From a virus, in IMG/VR virus record IMGVR_UViG_3300028840_001302, positions 34,342 through 98,341 of that record: a DNA stretch of 64,000 nt; one strand, given 5' to 3'. Below, one piece after another: positions 32,546 through 42,005 of this stretch (position 1 is its first letter; every line of letters begins with the position of its first letter). The notes under the pieces were generated by a model that had not been told where the DNA came from, ran no database searches, and saw only the letters and a program-made list of their open reading frames with translations. Position numbers and translations under genes: made by a program.

Positions 32546-35341
32546 CTAGTGTATCCAGTGTTCCCCAATACTCCACTCGATAAGAAAGTCAACCTTCTTA
32601 AACTTTCTATTTTGAGCAAAGCGACTTGGGGAAGGAACATTTTTCCATTCGAGAATCCGGGTTGCGTTCCGGAGAATCTTTTTCTTTTTCTTCTTCGGTA
32701 TATCAATGGTTACATCATCGTGGACCTGAAGAATGATACGGGCCTTCGGATATTTTTTCAAGTGATTGTTGAGTTCGATGATGCGATAGTTCATCAGGTC
32801 GGCAGCAAAAGATTGAATCGGAAAATTATAAACCTGACGGTCAACGTGAGCGACCAGCATATTAATCCAACGCTTACTCGAACCCGCTCCCGTGCCTCTT
32901 ATATTTCTTTCAACGAAGGAATAAAATTTATACGCGAGACCTACGTTTCTTCTCCTGCCGAAAAAGTTTTCAACGTAACCTTGCTTTCTTGCAACCGCAA
33001 CTCCTTCGTCCCACCATTTTTTTATTCGCGTGTATTTTTTATTGAAGTAAAGATGCTCTCGCCGTTTCGCTTCCTCATAATCAACTCCGGTTTTCTCCAT
33101 CATGGTCTTTACGCCGCCGCCATAGTTCAAAGAGAATCCGGAAGTTTTGGAATCATATCGTTGGAGGGGTGAAACATCTTCGGGCTTGACATCGAAAAAC
33201 AGACTCGCATTCTGAGTGTGCATGTCAAGACCTTTTGAGAATTCCCGCAGACCATTCTGGTCCCCGGAGAGCCACATCATAATACGAAGTTCGAGAGCTT
33301 TATAGTCGAGACTGAGAATACAATTACCATCACGATAAGGTATGAAGATTTCGCCGTAAGAGAGGAGGCCGCTGGTATCCGGCTTACTTCCCTTCTTCGC
33401 CTTTCCCTCTTTGATTTTTTTCTTATGCGCTTTACGGACACGCTTCCAATTTTCCGGGAAGAGTTTTTTCGCCATCTTCAATGCGCGTCCTGTAATTTCG
33501 GGCATACTCCCGGCACGTCTCACGTTCTGAAGATTAATGCCACGAGAAGAAAGTCTCCCGGTTTTAGTAAAGTCGATTTGATAAGACGTGTGAGCATACC
33601 CATACTTATCTATGAATCCGAGATATCCTTCCGACTTCCCACCTGTCTCAAGAGAGCCAAGCATATTTGTCACGATGGATTTGCACTTACCTATATTTAA
33701 AATGTACTTCGCAATCTCCCGGTCTTTCTTCGGGACCGATTTATCTTCCGTGATTTTTTCGAGAACATAACTCGAAGTGGAATCATCTCCCTTATCCGTG
33801 AGTTTGAAAGAAGGGAGTTGCAGACGTTCAAACAATAAATTCTTTTTCTTCGGTCCGGAACCGATTTTAAATTCATCGACATCAAAACCTTTACACTTCG
33901 GGTGTTTGCGTATTGCTTTTCGCAGAGCTTTATCGAGCATCTCAACCTGAGTCTCGTAAACCATTGCTATATTTTTCATACGCTCAACATCTATCTTCAC
34001 TCCACGGAATTCAACATCTTCAAAAACATCACGCATCGGAAGCTGAATATCATACATGATGCGTTTCATATTTTCATCGGAGTCAATAATCGGCCTCTGT
34101 TTTGCTTCGAGTTGCCATGTCACATCCGCATCGACACATTGATAAAGCCAGAGCCAATAGTTCGGGATATCCGCGAACTTCCTATCCTTCTTATCATCAC
34201 GGGGAATATAGTCGTAATTTTTTTCATCGTATTTACCGTAACGGATACCGTGCCATTGACAGAGATAATTTAAATTGGAGGGACGGTTTTCATCCTGCAC
34301 TCTGGAAGCGGTCATGCTGTCCCAAACAATATTCGGTTTTATTTTTTTACGCCGGAGATTCAGGTTATCGAACTTAACATTCTGTCCGGCGAATTTATTT
34401 TTTGGGTTGTTGAAAAACTTCCGGAGGATACTGAGGACTTGTTTCTCTTCCTTCGGGCTATTCCAAAATTCATAATACTCAACTTCCTTATCGAGTACGA
34501 GTCCTTCAGTCTCCATCGTCCGATTGATTTTACGAAACCCGCTTTTCTTAAATTTCTTAACTTTAATTTCGGAAGGACAAATCCTTCTCGAAGATTTAAG
34601 CGGGATAACAAAGGCACGATGTTTTGCAGGAGAAAGGCCGATACAAAGTATCTCGTCTTTCCAATGCTTAAGTCCCGTGGTCTCGATATCCACCGCAATC
34701 AAATTGGACTTCTCGCATTCCTTTACCGCCGCCTTTACTTTTTCAATCGTATCGCAGATAACATACTTACCCTGCTCAAAAAACTTTTCGTACTTCACTC
34801 GCTTCGGTTTGAAATTGTTTTTTACTACACGAGCGACTTCATTGAAGTCCATGATGGTATCGTAAACACGAGACCATTTGGTAAGTAACTGCGCTCCATC
34901 GTAAGTAAGAATAGTAGGAACTTTGATACGCTGATGGAATTGACCTACGTTCCACCATCCGCGCATCGTATCGAAAGAGCTTGTTTTGTTAAGAACTTCG
35001 GCAATAGTTTGTCCGAGAAGAATAACCAACTTTGGTTTCAGCTTTTTAATTCGTTCAAAGAAATTTTCTATATACGGCTCAGTATCTTTCTTCGGTGGTT
35101 TCTTAACCCAATGAGGCATCAGACGTATGAACTCAAAAGGCACATCTTTTAAATCGGAACGCCGCTTGCAATATTCGAGAGCCAACCGTTCCGCAGTTCG
35201 ATTGACCAGAGCGGGAGAAGTTTTTTCGGTCTCATGTTTGCCGGGGGATAATTCGACTACAACTATCCCGGAACGATTGACCTTAACCTTCTTAACTTTC
35301 CGCTTACCTTTTTTTGATTTTTTTCCTTTTACTTTCGACAT
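32546..35341 (-). CDS. Family A DNA polymerase with N-terminal UDG-like domain
   Basis: 931 residues; start ATG 35341 lies within the end of the nuclease gene. A Lys-rich first 22 residues leads into a domain (about 25-165) with 'LKPKLVILLGQTIAEVLN' and 'MRGWW' resembling family 4 uracil-DNA glycosylase, as known for the SPO1-type polymerases. It lacks GEAPG and iron-sulphur cysteines, so it is probably inactive. A 3'-5' exonuclease follows (D218/E220 in AVDIETTGL; 'FAGQNVKFDNL'). The polymerase has motif A around D679 (SLDYKALELR), motif B R728...K732...Y740 and motif C H874-D875-D876. It is the replicative polymerase; both activities look intact. Confidence 0.92.
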   Translation of the reverse strand: MSKVKGKKSKKGKRKVKKVKVNRSGIVVVELSPGKHETEKTSPALVNRTAERLALEYCKRRSDLKDVPFEFIRLMPHWVKKPPKKDTEPYIENFFERIKKLKPKLVILLGQTIAEVLNKTSSFDTMRGWWNVGQFHQRIKVPTILTYDGAQLLTKWSRVYDTIMDFNEVARVVKNNFKPKRVKYEKFFEQGKYVICDTIEKVKAAVKECEKSNLIAVDIETTGLKHWKDEILCIGLSPAKHRAFVIPLKSSRRICPSEIKVKKFKKSGFRKINRTMETEGLVLDKEVEYYEFWNSPKEEKQVLSILRKFFNNPKNKFAGQNVKFDNLNLRRKKIKPNIVWDSMTASRVQDENRPSNLNYLCQWHGIRYGKYDEKNYDYIPRDDKKDRKFADIPNYWLWLYQCVDADVTWQLEAKQRPIIDSDENMKRIMYDIQLPMRDVFEDVEFRGVKIDVERMKNIAMVYETQVEMLDKALRKAIRKHPKCKGFDVDEFKIGSGPKKKNLLFERLQLPSFKLTDKGDDSTSSYVLEKITEDKSVPKKDREIAKYILNIGKCKSIVTNMLGSLETGGKSEGYLGFIDKYGYAHTSYQIDFTKTGRLSSRGINLQNVRRAGSMPEITGRALKMAKKLFPENWKRVRKAHKKKIKEGKAKKGSKPDTSGLLSYGEIFIPYRDGNCILSLDYKALELRIMMWLSGDQNGLREFSKGLDMHTQNASLFFDVKPEDVSPLQRYDSKTSGFSLNYGGGVKTMMEKTGVDYEEAKRREHLYFNKKYTRIKKWWDEGVAVARKQGYVENFFGRRRNVGLAYKFYSFVERNIRGTGAGSSKRWINMLVAHVDRQVYNFPIQSFAADLMNYRIIELNNHLKKYPKARIILQVHDDVTIDIPKKKKKKILRNATRILEWKNVPSPSRFAQNRKFKKVDFLIEWSIGEHWIH

Positions 35342-35873
35342 GCTTCTTCACCTTCGTCCGATTTATTTTTTTCAATTCTTTCGCATCGAAGATACCGACC
35401 ACCTTCATCAGTTTCGGTGCGCCGGGAAAAGTCACGCGCATGTACCGACACTTTTTTCTTTCCGATTTCGGTATCGCAGCGAGAGGAATGAAAATAAAGT
35501 TTGTGTGTGACCGTGGGAATCGAGCGAAGACCATTGGGAAGGTCTTGCCGCCAATAGCTCTCTGTGCCGTTTTTAAATACCATCCGGTAATATTGTTTCC
35601 GGGTTTCGGGGGTTTGCCAACCAGTTCCGTGATGTTCATAGCTTTTCGTTTTTTACACTCAACGAAAAATGGAAAGGAGTAATCAATGACATCGGAACTC
35701 GGAGATTTTTCTTTCGGGTCGAGAAGTCTCACGATATCCGGACCACGAGCGTCCCATTGCCATCCTGCTTTGAGAGGAAGTCTGCGAAACTGTTTTTTAT
35801 TCCCGTCCCACCATATACTCAGAAGTTCGGCGCATTGCCTCTCGTATTTTTTCCATCCTCCACGGTCAGACAT
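35304..35873 (-). CDS. PD-(D/E)XK nuclease, possibly Holliday-junction or recombination endonuclease
   Basis: About 189 residues from ATG 35873 (GGAG 8 nt upstream); an ATG two codons earlier is too close to the site. 'WKKYERQCAELL' (N-terminal helix with E), 'DARGPDIVRL' (catalytic D) and 'FPFFVECKKRKAMNI' (E-x-K) form the PD-(D/E)XK active site, followed by 'TGWYLKTAQRA'. The C-terminus is Lys/Arg-rich. The fold fits a VRR-NUC or resolvase-like nuclease. It is encoded directly upstream of, and overlapping, the DNA polymerase, so a role in replication or recombination is likely. Confidence 0.65.
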   Translation of the reverse strand: MSDRGGWKKYERQCAELLSIWWDGNKKQFRRLPLKAGWQWDARGPDIVRLLDPKEKSPSSDVIDYSFPFFVECKKRKAMNITELVGKPPKPGNNITGWYLKTAQRAIGGKTFPMVFARFPRSHTNFIFIPLAAIPKSERKKCRYMRVTFPGAPKLMKVVGIFDAKELKKINRTKVKKHVESKRKKIKKR

Positions 35874-36078
35874 TTTCATCTCTCCTGCATGAAGTAAAAA
35901 CCCCGGAGCTAATGAAACTTTTCCAACATTTAATACAAAACTTATTCTCCGGGTCGCCTTTTTTTTCTTTTTGGTCCGGGCAAGTTTTCGTATTGCGGAG
36001 GATACTTACCGCAATCGAATCTGGAAGTCCTTGTGCATTATCAACGATTTGTCGTATCTTATCCAACTGTTCGTCCAT
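35866..36078 (-). CDS. Small zinc-binding protein
   Basis: 70 residues, ATG with AAAAAGGAAATAGC upstream. N-terminal helix ('EQLDKIRQIVDNAQGL'), then a cysteine set CPDQ...FCIKCWKS...SC giving four possible ligands. Its end overlaps the nuclease start by 8 bp. Unknown function; a zinc-ribbon accessory of the replication cluster. Confidence 0.55.
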   Translation of the reverse strand: MDEQLDKIRQIVDNAQGLPDSIAVSILRNTKTCPDQKEKKGDPENKFCIKCWKSFISSGVFTSCRRDENV

Positions 36079-36080
36079 TG

Positions 36081-36482
36081 CTATTTCCTTTTTAATGTCG
36101 AAGGGTCAACCGGGACAAAAAAATAAGCCTCCCGCCACTCGCCATCAAGACCATCATCGGAAGGATGCGGGTCGTGAACGATACCACCTCTATGAGCCAC
36201 TACCGCATGTTGAACGTCCGAGCGCGGGGACTTACCTGATAGTATATAATAAGTGAAGGGTCCGGGGAGAATTGTTTTCTCTCCTGTATTATTAATCCGG
36301 AGAAGTTTCGCACCGCAATTTTTCAAAAGCCAGTTCTGCGTTGCGGTCCACCAATTTTCATCGGCGCAATCAGGGATGTCTTCAATCGGGAGTTCGAGAA
36401 TACTTGCGATACATGCCTCCCAACAATTACCGATACTCCCTTCCGGTTCATTATGAAGTCGTGTTTGTTTTACTGGAATCAT
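36081..36482 (-). CDS. C39/papain-like cysteine peptidase-fold protein
   Basis: 133 residues. 'QTRLHNEPEGSIGNCWEACIASILELP' with Cys20 at the start of a helix, 'QHAVVAHRGG' (His92) and 'IVHDPHP' (Asp104) form the Q-C-H-D arrangement of the C39-like/papain-like fold. Similar short proteins are widespread in phages with no known substrate. It could cleave a host or phage protein, or be a non-proteolytic member. It overlaps the SbcC gene end by 4 bp, so it belongs to the replication operon. Confidence 0.5.
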   Translation of the reverse strand: MIPVKQTRLHNEPEGSIGNCWEACIASILELPIEDIPDCADENWWTATQNWLLKNCGAKLLRINNTGEKTILPGPFTYYILSGKSPRSDVQHAVVAHRGGIVHDPHPSDDGLDGEWREAYFFVPVDPSTLKRK

Positions 36483-38377
36483 GCAACCTCCAACGTGGAT
36501 ATATCATTTTTATATTTTGCAGTAAGTATCGAATCGAAACCAGCGGTAGAAAGTTCTTTGTGTGAGATGAGGAAGATACTTTCGATGTCGCTTTCCGTGA
36601 GTATATCATAAACCAGAGCGACACCCTTTTTATCGAGTGAAGTAAGTATCTCATCGAGTATCAATATATTAGTCGGATGCCCGGAGCCTAAGAATGAAAG
36701 TTTGCGGAGCGCGAGAAGCGCAGCGATATTAATTCGCTTACGTTGGCCTCCGGAAAGTTGTTTGTATGTACGCCGCTTCGTTCCCCGCTGAATCTCGAAA
36801 TTAATTTTCATACGCTTCGGTAACGCACCGTCTTTTTTTGTTTTCAACTTTTGCACCGGGGAAATCGAGACCGAGAAAATTCCGTGCGTGACCTGTGATA
36901 GTATATTGGTGATTTCCTCTTCGAGAAATTTCAGAGCGTTATCAAGTAGGACATTTTTCAAACCGGAGTCACCGAAACCATGCTCCCAAAATTCCGCATA
37001 CTTCAGGTTACGCTTCAAACGTCTCTCCTGTTTTTGGAATTTTCCGAGTTCTTTTTTTGCTTTCTTCTCTTTATTTTTCTGGTTACTCAATATTTTCTTA
37101 AACGGGGGTTCTTCGTTAACCATCTCATCGAGTTCTTTTGTTAAGCGTTTGATGGTTTCCCGGACCGTGACCAATCTCTCTTTATAAATTTCCAGACGAT
37201 TATTTTTCTTTTCCGCTTTACGAATCCTCTTATTTATTTTCTCAAGTTTTTCATCGAGAGCCTCTAAAGATTTTTCATGTTCATCATGTTTGGTTTTAAG
37301 CGCGGCCTCTTCACGTTCCGCAGAGTCAAGTTCTTTTTCGTAGGTCCGGAGTTGCTTCCGCGTTTTCTCTTTTAATTTCTTCAATTCCTTTTTCGATTTG
37401 AAAGCGCGTTTACACTTCGGACAGACGGGTTTTTTCTTTGTGAGTTCCGTGAACTCCGCTCCGATTTCCGCGTATTGCGTTGAGATATGCCGGACGTAAG
37501 CGGAGGAGTCGGCAACTTTCTGCGTCAATTTCCTGAGTCCATTTTTAATTTTAAGATGGTCTTGGACTATATTAGCTTTCTTTACATTAAGTTTCGACAC
37601 ATCCGTTTCTTTGAATTCTTTTATTTTAGCTTTTATCTTCTTACGTTTCTTTTTCGCGTCCCGGAGTTCATCTTCCCTCCGAGTTTTCGACTCTTTAAAT
37701 TCTTTCACCCAATTTTTGTGCATTCTTCTCATCCGCTCTTTCGTCTCTTCAACTTCCTTGAGCGTGGAGAGAAGTCTTGATAATTCCGACCTTACTCCCG
37801 TGAGTTCTTTATTTATATTCTTCTTATCATCGGCAGCACGTTTCCGAGCTTCACGGATTTTTTCGAGACCTAGAATCTGTTCGAGAAGATGCTTGCGCTC
37901 TGAGTCGGTGAGAGCGGCAAAAAAGTTCATCCCTTCCTGCGGGAAGAAAGTTGAATTGGTGAACGAGATGAAATTGTAACCGATGAGTTTGCAGAGATGT
38001 TCGCGTGTCTTGGCATCCGTGGATTTACGTTCATCCTGTCCGTCCAACCAGACCCATAAATGATTCTTATATTTTTTATGCTTACGTCCCCGGATAATTT
38101 TCAAACGCTTACCATCAAGTTTCGTAAGGAGCTTTCCGTAACCTCCATCCGCACCATCTCGTAACATTTCATCTTTGGAAATGTCTTTGGTAGTTTGGTC
38201 GAATAGAATCCAGTTCATAATATCGAAGGCCATAGTCTTTCCCGCACCGTTGGAGTCCATACCTTCTTCACCTTCGACCTCTCCGAGAACCAGAGTTAGT
38301 CCACGGTTTCTTACATCGAAGTCGAGTTTTTTATACGGTCCGATGTTCCTGCCGATGATTTTTTCTATCGTGAACAT
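36479..38377 (-). CDS. sbcC: SbcC/Rad50-like (T4 gp46-like) SMC ATPase
   Basis: 632 residues from ATG 38377 (AAAGGAC site; the longer frame starts in the neighbour). P-loop 'GMDSNGAGKT' near residue 50, a Q-loop region, two long coiled-coil arms around the zinc hook 'VCPKCKRAF', signature 'LSGGQRKRINIAALLALRKL' and Walker B 'NILILDEILTSLD'. All ATPase motifs are intact. With the adjacent SbcD/gp47 it forms a DNA-end resection nuclease complex for recombination-dependent replication. Confidence 0.92.
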   Translation of the reverse strand: MFTIEKIIGRNIGPYKKLDFDVRNRGLTLVLGEVEGEEGMDSNGAGKTMAFDIMNWILFDQTTKDISKDEMLRDGADGGYGKLLTKLDGKRLKIIRGRKHKKYKNHLWVWLDGQDERKSTDAKTREHLCKLIGYNFISFTNSTFFPQEGMNFFAALTDSERKHLLEQILGLEKIREARKRAADDKKNINKELTGVRSELSRLLSTLKEVEETKERMRRMHKNWVKEFKESKTRREDELRDAKKKRKKIKAKIKEFKETDVSKLNVKKANIVQDHLKIKNGLRKLTQKVADSSAYVRHISTQYAEIGAEFTELTKKKPVCPKCKRAFKSKKELKKLKEKTRKQLRTYEKELDSAEREEAALKTKHDEHEKSLEALDEKLEKINKRIRKAEKKNNRLEIYKERLVTVRETIKRLTKELDEMVNEEPPFKKILSNQKNKEKKAKKELGKFQKQERRLKRNLKYAEFWEHGFGDSGLKNVLLDNALKFLEEEITNILSQVTHGIFSVSISPVQKLKTKKDGALPKRMKINFEIQRGTKRRTYKQLSGGQRKRINIAALLALRKLSFLGSGHPTNILILDEILTSLDKKGVALVYDILTESDIESIFLISHKELSTAGFDSILTAKYKNDISTLEVA

Positions 38378-38378
38378 T

Positions 38379-39443
38379 TTACTGTCCTTTAAGATAAACG
38401 AGACCACGTTCAATGTAGCGCGGTCTCGATTTCTTACGCTTGACTCTATCGTTTACCCAAAGCTCCACGAGTGATTCGGTAGTAAGTTTCGTGTTGCCGA
38501 TTTCTTTCATACCGATGTCGAGTTCTTTTTTCACGCTCAAGAGTTGTATGCGGCACTTCCCCTTCTCAACCAGTTTCAAAATGCGCTCACGCTCTTCGGA
38601 ATTTTCCGGACGGAATCTTACGAAGTGTCCTTTACCATCGAGTTCCAAAGCTTTTTCGATATCTTCCGTAACGTGAAAGCGCGGGGATTTTATTCGTACA
38701 TGCTTCCACTTATTTTTTAATTCGTTCAAAAGAATAAAGCCTCTACGCTGACCGACATCACCGAAGTTGTGTTGCGTCAATGCTCCGACATAAACAATGT
38801 TCCCGGCGATAACCTGATGATGATGGAAGTGTCCGAGAAAGATTGTGTCGAATTCTTTGATGCCGAACTCTCGCGGGGGTAAACCGTGTTTACTTTTCGC
38901 ACGGGAATTCATGGTCGCGCCTTTTACTTCCGCATGAGCGAAGAGATATTTTTTACCCTTCACCTTCTTCGCTTCCTTCCGGACGCTCCGAAGAACCGTG
39001 GCTAGGTCTTCATTGTTATCATAGTAAGGCACGAACCAGAAGTGTACTTTTTCATTGTGAAGAGTTCCGTGGTAAGAGCCTTCGATTACTTCGACCCGAA
39101 AAAGTTTTTTGAATGCGAAGACCGAGCTTCTCAGGACATCAGTATTTTTTGTAGCGAAGTCGTGATTGCCGGGAACTATAATCGTATGGTCGTCTTCCTC
39201 TTTCGGTTCAACGGTATCGAGTGCGAGATTATAAAGTTCCGCATCGAGTTTTCCCCGGCGTTCAAAAATGTCTCCGAGATTAATATGGAGAGTGCTACCC
39301 GCTTTCCGGGAGGCTTTTTGCATACGCCTGTATGCCCGGATGGTATCACGAAGTCGAGAATTGATATGCAGACCTTTATACTTAACGAGCTTAGAGAAGT
39401 CAGCCCAATTCTCAAAATGAATATCCGCAGTAAGTGAAATCAT
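38379..39443 (-). CDS. sbcD: SbcD/Mre11-like (T4 gp47-like) nuclease
   Basis: 354 residues. Metallophosphoesterase motifs in order: 'SLTADIHFENW' (D-x-H), 'LHINLGDIFERRG' (GD), 'IIVPGNHDF' (GNHD), 'YLFAHAEV' and 'LGHFHHHQV' (GH-x-H). All metal ligands are present. Starts at ATG overlapping the stop of the upstream exonuclease gene and is followed after one base by its partner SbcC. It is the nuclease subunit of the resection complex. Confidence 0.92.
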   Translation of the reverse strand: MISLTADIHFENWADFSKLVKYKGLHINSRLRDTIRAYRRMQKASRKAGSTLHINLGDIFERRGKLDAELYNLALDTVEPKEEDDHTIIVPGNHDFATKNTDVLRSSVFAFKKLFRVEVIEGSYHGTLHNEKVHFWFVPYYDNNEDLATVLRSVRKEAKKVKGKKYLFAHAEVKGATMNSRAKSKHGLPPREFGIKEFDTIFLGHFHHHQVIAGNIVYVGALTQHNFGDVGQRRGFILLNELKNKWKHVRIKSPRFHVTEDIEKALELDGKGHFVRFRPENSEERERILKLVEKGKCRIQLLSVKKELDIGMKEIGNTKLTTESLVELWVNDRVKRKKSRPRYIERGLVYLKGQ

Positions 39444-40369
39444 TAACCGCCGCTCCTATTTTCGAGACGTTCCAACGCCTTATAATATTTCCCCATGTTC
39501 AGTAGAATACTTTTATATCCCCGGCGTAAACAGAACTTCCGGAATTTTATTTTGTTCCAGTGTCCGACCTGAAGAGAAGACTTTTTTATTTTAACTTTAC
39601 GGGAGGCTAGGTCCATTAACTTTCTGTTCCGATGTATGATAGACCATTCCTCACGGACCTTCTCGATTCGATTCTTCTCCGCAACCGCCATCTCTTCGGA
39701 ACCCGTACAGGAAAGCGCACGTTCAAGATTACCCCAATTGTTTACGATGGAGCAACCGTATTTCCAACCGATGCCTTTGATGCCGGGAACCTTATCGGAA
39801 GAATCCCCTGCCATACACTTTACATCTACGAAATGTTCCGGTTCGCATCCAATCATATCTTTGAAATTTTTAGGACTGATAACCATTTCTTTATTTGTAA
39901 GATAAACTCTAACTTTTTTATTCACGAGTTGGAGCATATCTTCGTCACCCGTGATAATTATTTTACGACCCTTGATGAATTTCGCAGTAGCATAGTGAGC
40001 CATGAGGTCGTCCCCCTCCTCACCCTTTTGCTGTACGCATCGGACCGGGAGGAAGCGTAATACTTTTGGAAGACGTTCAAGCTGGTCGTGGACCCTCTCA
40101 CGCATCTCCGCTTGCTTGACATTACTAGGGTCGCGTTTTTTATATCCGGGGAAAACTTTTCTGCGATAGATACTCCCGGAAGGATGGTCGAAACAACAGA
40201 TAACGAATTGGGGATTGAACTTTTTAATGTAGCGGAGTATCTCTTTCACACAACCCCAAATTACTCCCGTGGGTCTCCCCTGCTTATCCTCAAAGTCTTG
40301 GAAGGTCCAACCTACACGGAACGCGAGATTGTTCATATCGAAGATAAGTGTCGGCGGTATCTTTGCCAT
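39443..40369 (-). CDS. 5'-3' exonuclease / flap endonuclease (RNase H-like, T5/T4 type)
   Basis: 308 residues. 'LIFDMNNLAFR' (first Asp), 'ICCFDHPSGSIYRRKVFPGYKKRD', 'GEEGDDLMAHYA', 'IITGDEDMLQL' and the H3TH motif 'MAGDSSDKVPGIKGIG' follow the FEN/5'-nuclease family, with the metal-binding acidic residues in place. Expected to remove RNA primers and flaps on the lagging strand. It overlaps neighbours on both sides in the replication operon. Confidence 0.9.
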   Translation of the reverse strand: MAKIPPTLIFDMNNLAFRVGWTFQDFEDKQGRPTGVIWGCVKEILRYIKKFNPQFVICCFDHPSGSIYRRKVFPGYKKRDPSNVKQAEMRERVHDQLERLPKVLRFLPVRCVQQKGEEGDDLMAHYATAKFIKGRKIIITGDEDMLQLVNKKVRVYLTNKEMVISPKNFKDMIGCEPEHFVDVKCMAGDSSDKVPGIKGIGWKYGCSIVNNWGNLERALSCTGSEEMAVAEKNRIEKVREEWSIIHRNRKLMDLASRKVKIKKSSLQVGHWNKIKFRKFCLRRGYKSILLNMGKYYKALERLENRSGG

Positions 40370-40860
40370 TAGTCCCTCTCCAAATATTTAAGTCGGGTTT
40401 GTTTGGTCCAACCTTTTTTCATTTTCAATATACAAGTCTGTACTCTTGCTCCGGGAAATGTTTTTCGTGGCAGATGTGTCACTGAAATTAATCCGAACTC
40501 AAAAATATCGCGGGTACGTTTTGCCGAATTAATTAAAACCAACCACGGCATCAGAGCAATAATTCGTTTCGACATATCCATACATTTATAAAGGATATGA
40601 TATCCTGTACGCATTGGAGAGAATGGAGGATTCATTACCACGCAATCGAACTTCTTTTTCTTTTTCGGTGTGTCTAAATCAAAACGGAAAAAATCTTCCG
40701 GTGCTGTAACCGAGAATCCCTTACGGTCCAATGCGCGAACCAGATTTCCTTTCCCCGGAGTCGGTTCAAGAATCCGCTTGCATTTCTTAGGAACCAACGA
40801 TGCCATATACTTACAGCACCATTCCGGGGTTTGAAAATTTTCGGTATCGAATTCAGGCAT
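40369..40860 (-). CDS. Small DNA N6-adenine methyltransferase-like protein
   Basis: 163 residues. 'TPEWCCKYMASLVPKKCKRI' leads to SAM motif I 'LEPTPGKGNL' (31-40) and motif IV 'CVVMNPPFSP' (NPPF, about 77-80). It lacks a separate target-recognition domain and is shorter than usual. It may modify phage DNA against host restriction, which would fit the scarcity of some palindromes, or act on another substrate. Flanked by UvsX and the exonuclease gene. Confidence 0.75.
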   Translation of the reverse strand: MPEFDTENFQTPEWCCKYMASLVPKKCKRILEPTPGKGNLVRALDRKGFSVTAPEDFFRFDLDTPKKKKKFDCVVMNPPFSPMRTGYHILYKCMDMSKRIIALMPWLVLINSAKRTRDIFEFGLISVTHLPRKTFPGARVQTCILKMKKGWTKQTRLKYLERD

Positions 40861-42005
40861 TATTTTTTCACGTCCGTTTCCGGGAAGAGTTCATCGTAAA
40901 GCTCATCACCTTCGAGAAGTTCCGGAGGTGCGGCCTCAAGAATCTCAGGATGTTTGTCCATGAACTTCCTGAATTTTTTACGGGGAAATTTATACTTACC
41001 CCAACGATAAACTTTTGCTCCTTTGTCTCTGGTAACAATACCGGACTCCACGAGCGTTGCGAGAAGCCCGGAGTATTTTGTGAGACCGCTATCGAAAAGG
41101 ATGTTGACTTTCGTTTCCATGAAGGGTCGAGCAATTCTATTTTTATCAACCCGTATCGTAGGCTTGACTCCGACAGCGAGATTCAGTTTGCCCTTCGTGT
41201 TCATCAGACGTTTCGGATTTGCGAAGTGCAGGGTAATCGTGGAATAGAATCGGAGTGCCTTACCGCCCGGAGAAGTTTCCGGGTTGCCGTACATCACACC
41301 GATTTTTTCGCGGGTCTGATTTAACATCACGAGCATCACGTTCATCTCTTCGCATTGCTTCACGATTTTTCTGAATGCCTGAGAAAGTTTCCTTGCCGCT
41401 CCTCCCATATCCGCTTTCCCGAACTCCGCATCCAGTTCAGCTTGAGTTGTGAGTGCGGCAACGGAATCACAACCGACAAGGATAGGACTGTCCGGGTCTT
41501 TTGCACGGATGCGTTCAACCAGACCCTTCTGACGTTTCTGACCTTTACCCTGACCGAATGCCATTGCAAAAAACTCTTCGATGGTAACGGGTTCAAAGTT
41601 AAGAAGACGTTTATCAGAGATGCCGTTTTTTCTCGCCCAAAGTGGGTCGAGTGCTTTTTCATTGTCTGCAAGGAAAGCGTATCCACCTCTCGCCTGTACT
41701 TGTGCAATCAGGTCGTAAAGCAAAAGAGATTTTCCGCTTGAGCTTCCTCCGAGAAACTCAAGTATGCGTCCGGTTGGGAATCCTCTTCCCCCGGAGACCG
41801 CGAAGTTGATTGCGAGATTCGTGCAGGGAATAAACATCGGCGGGGGAGATTTGAAAACGTACTCAACGGCCTCATCACCGAATGTTTTTTTAAATCCGGT
41901 TATGGCATTCGTGAGGAGTTTATCTTTATCCTTCACGTTGAGTTTCTTTTTAGTTTTCTTCGTACTGCCTTTTGAGGTACGTCCACCACGAGATTTTTTC
42001 GCCAT
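40860..42005 (-). CDS. RecA/UvsX-like recombinase with lysine-rich N-terminus
   Basis: 381 residues from ATG 42005 (GAAGGAGAAACCCG site), located inside the end of the UDG gene. The first 25 residues are basic. 'GRILEFLGGSSSGKSLLLYDL' carries Walker A GGSSSGKS; 'SPILVGCDSVAAL' is Walker B; 'MNVMLVMLNQTREKIGVMYGNPETSPGGKALRFYSTI' is the L1/L2 region with the conserved Gln of RecA. The C-terminal 100 residues are a basic winged domain. Strand-exchange recombinase for recombination-dependent replication and repair. Confidence 0.92.
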   Translation of the reverse strand: MAKKSRGGRTSKGSTKKTKKKLNVKDKDKLLTNAITGFKKTFGDEAVEYVFKSPPPMFIPCTNLAINFAVSGGRGFPTGRILEFLGGSSSGKSLLLYDLIAQVQARGGYAFLADNEKALDPLWARKNGISDKRLLNFEPVTIEEFFAMAFGQGKGQKRQKGLVERIRAKDPDSPILVGCDSVAALTTQAELDAEFGKADMGGAARKLSQAFRKIVKQCEEMNVMLVMLNQTREKIGVMYGNPETSPGGKALRFYSTITLHFANPKRLMNTKGKLNLAVGVKPTIRVDKNRIARPFMETKVNILFDSGLTKYSGLLATLVESGIVTRDKGAKVYRWGKYKFPRKKFRKFMDKHPEILEAAPPELLEGDELYDELFPETDVKK

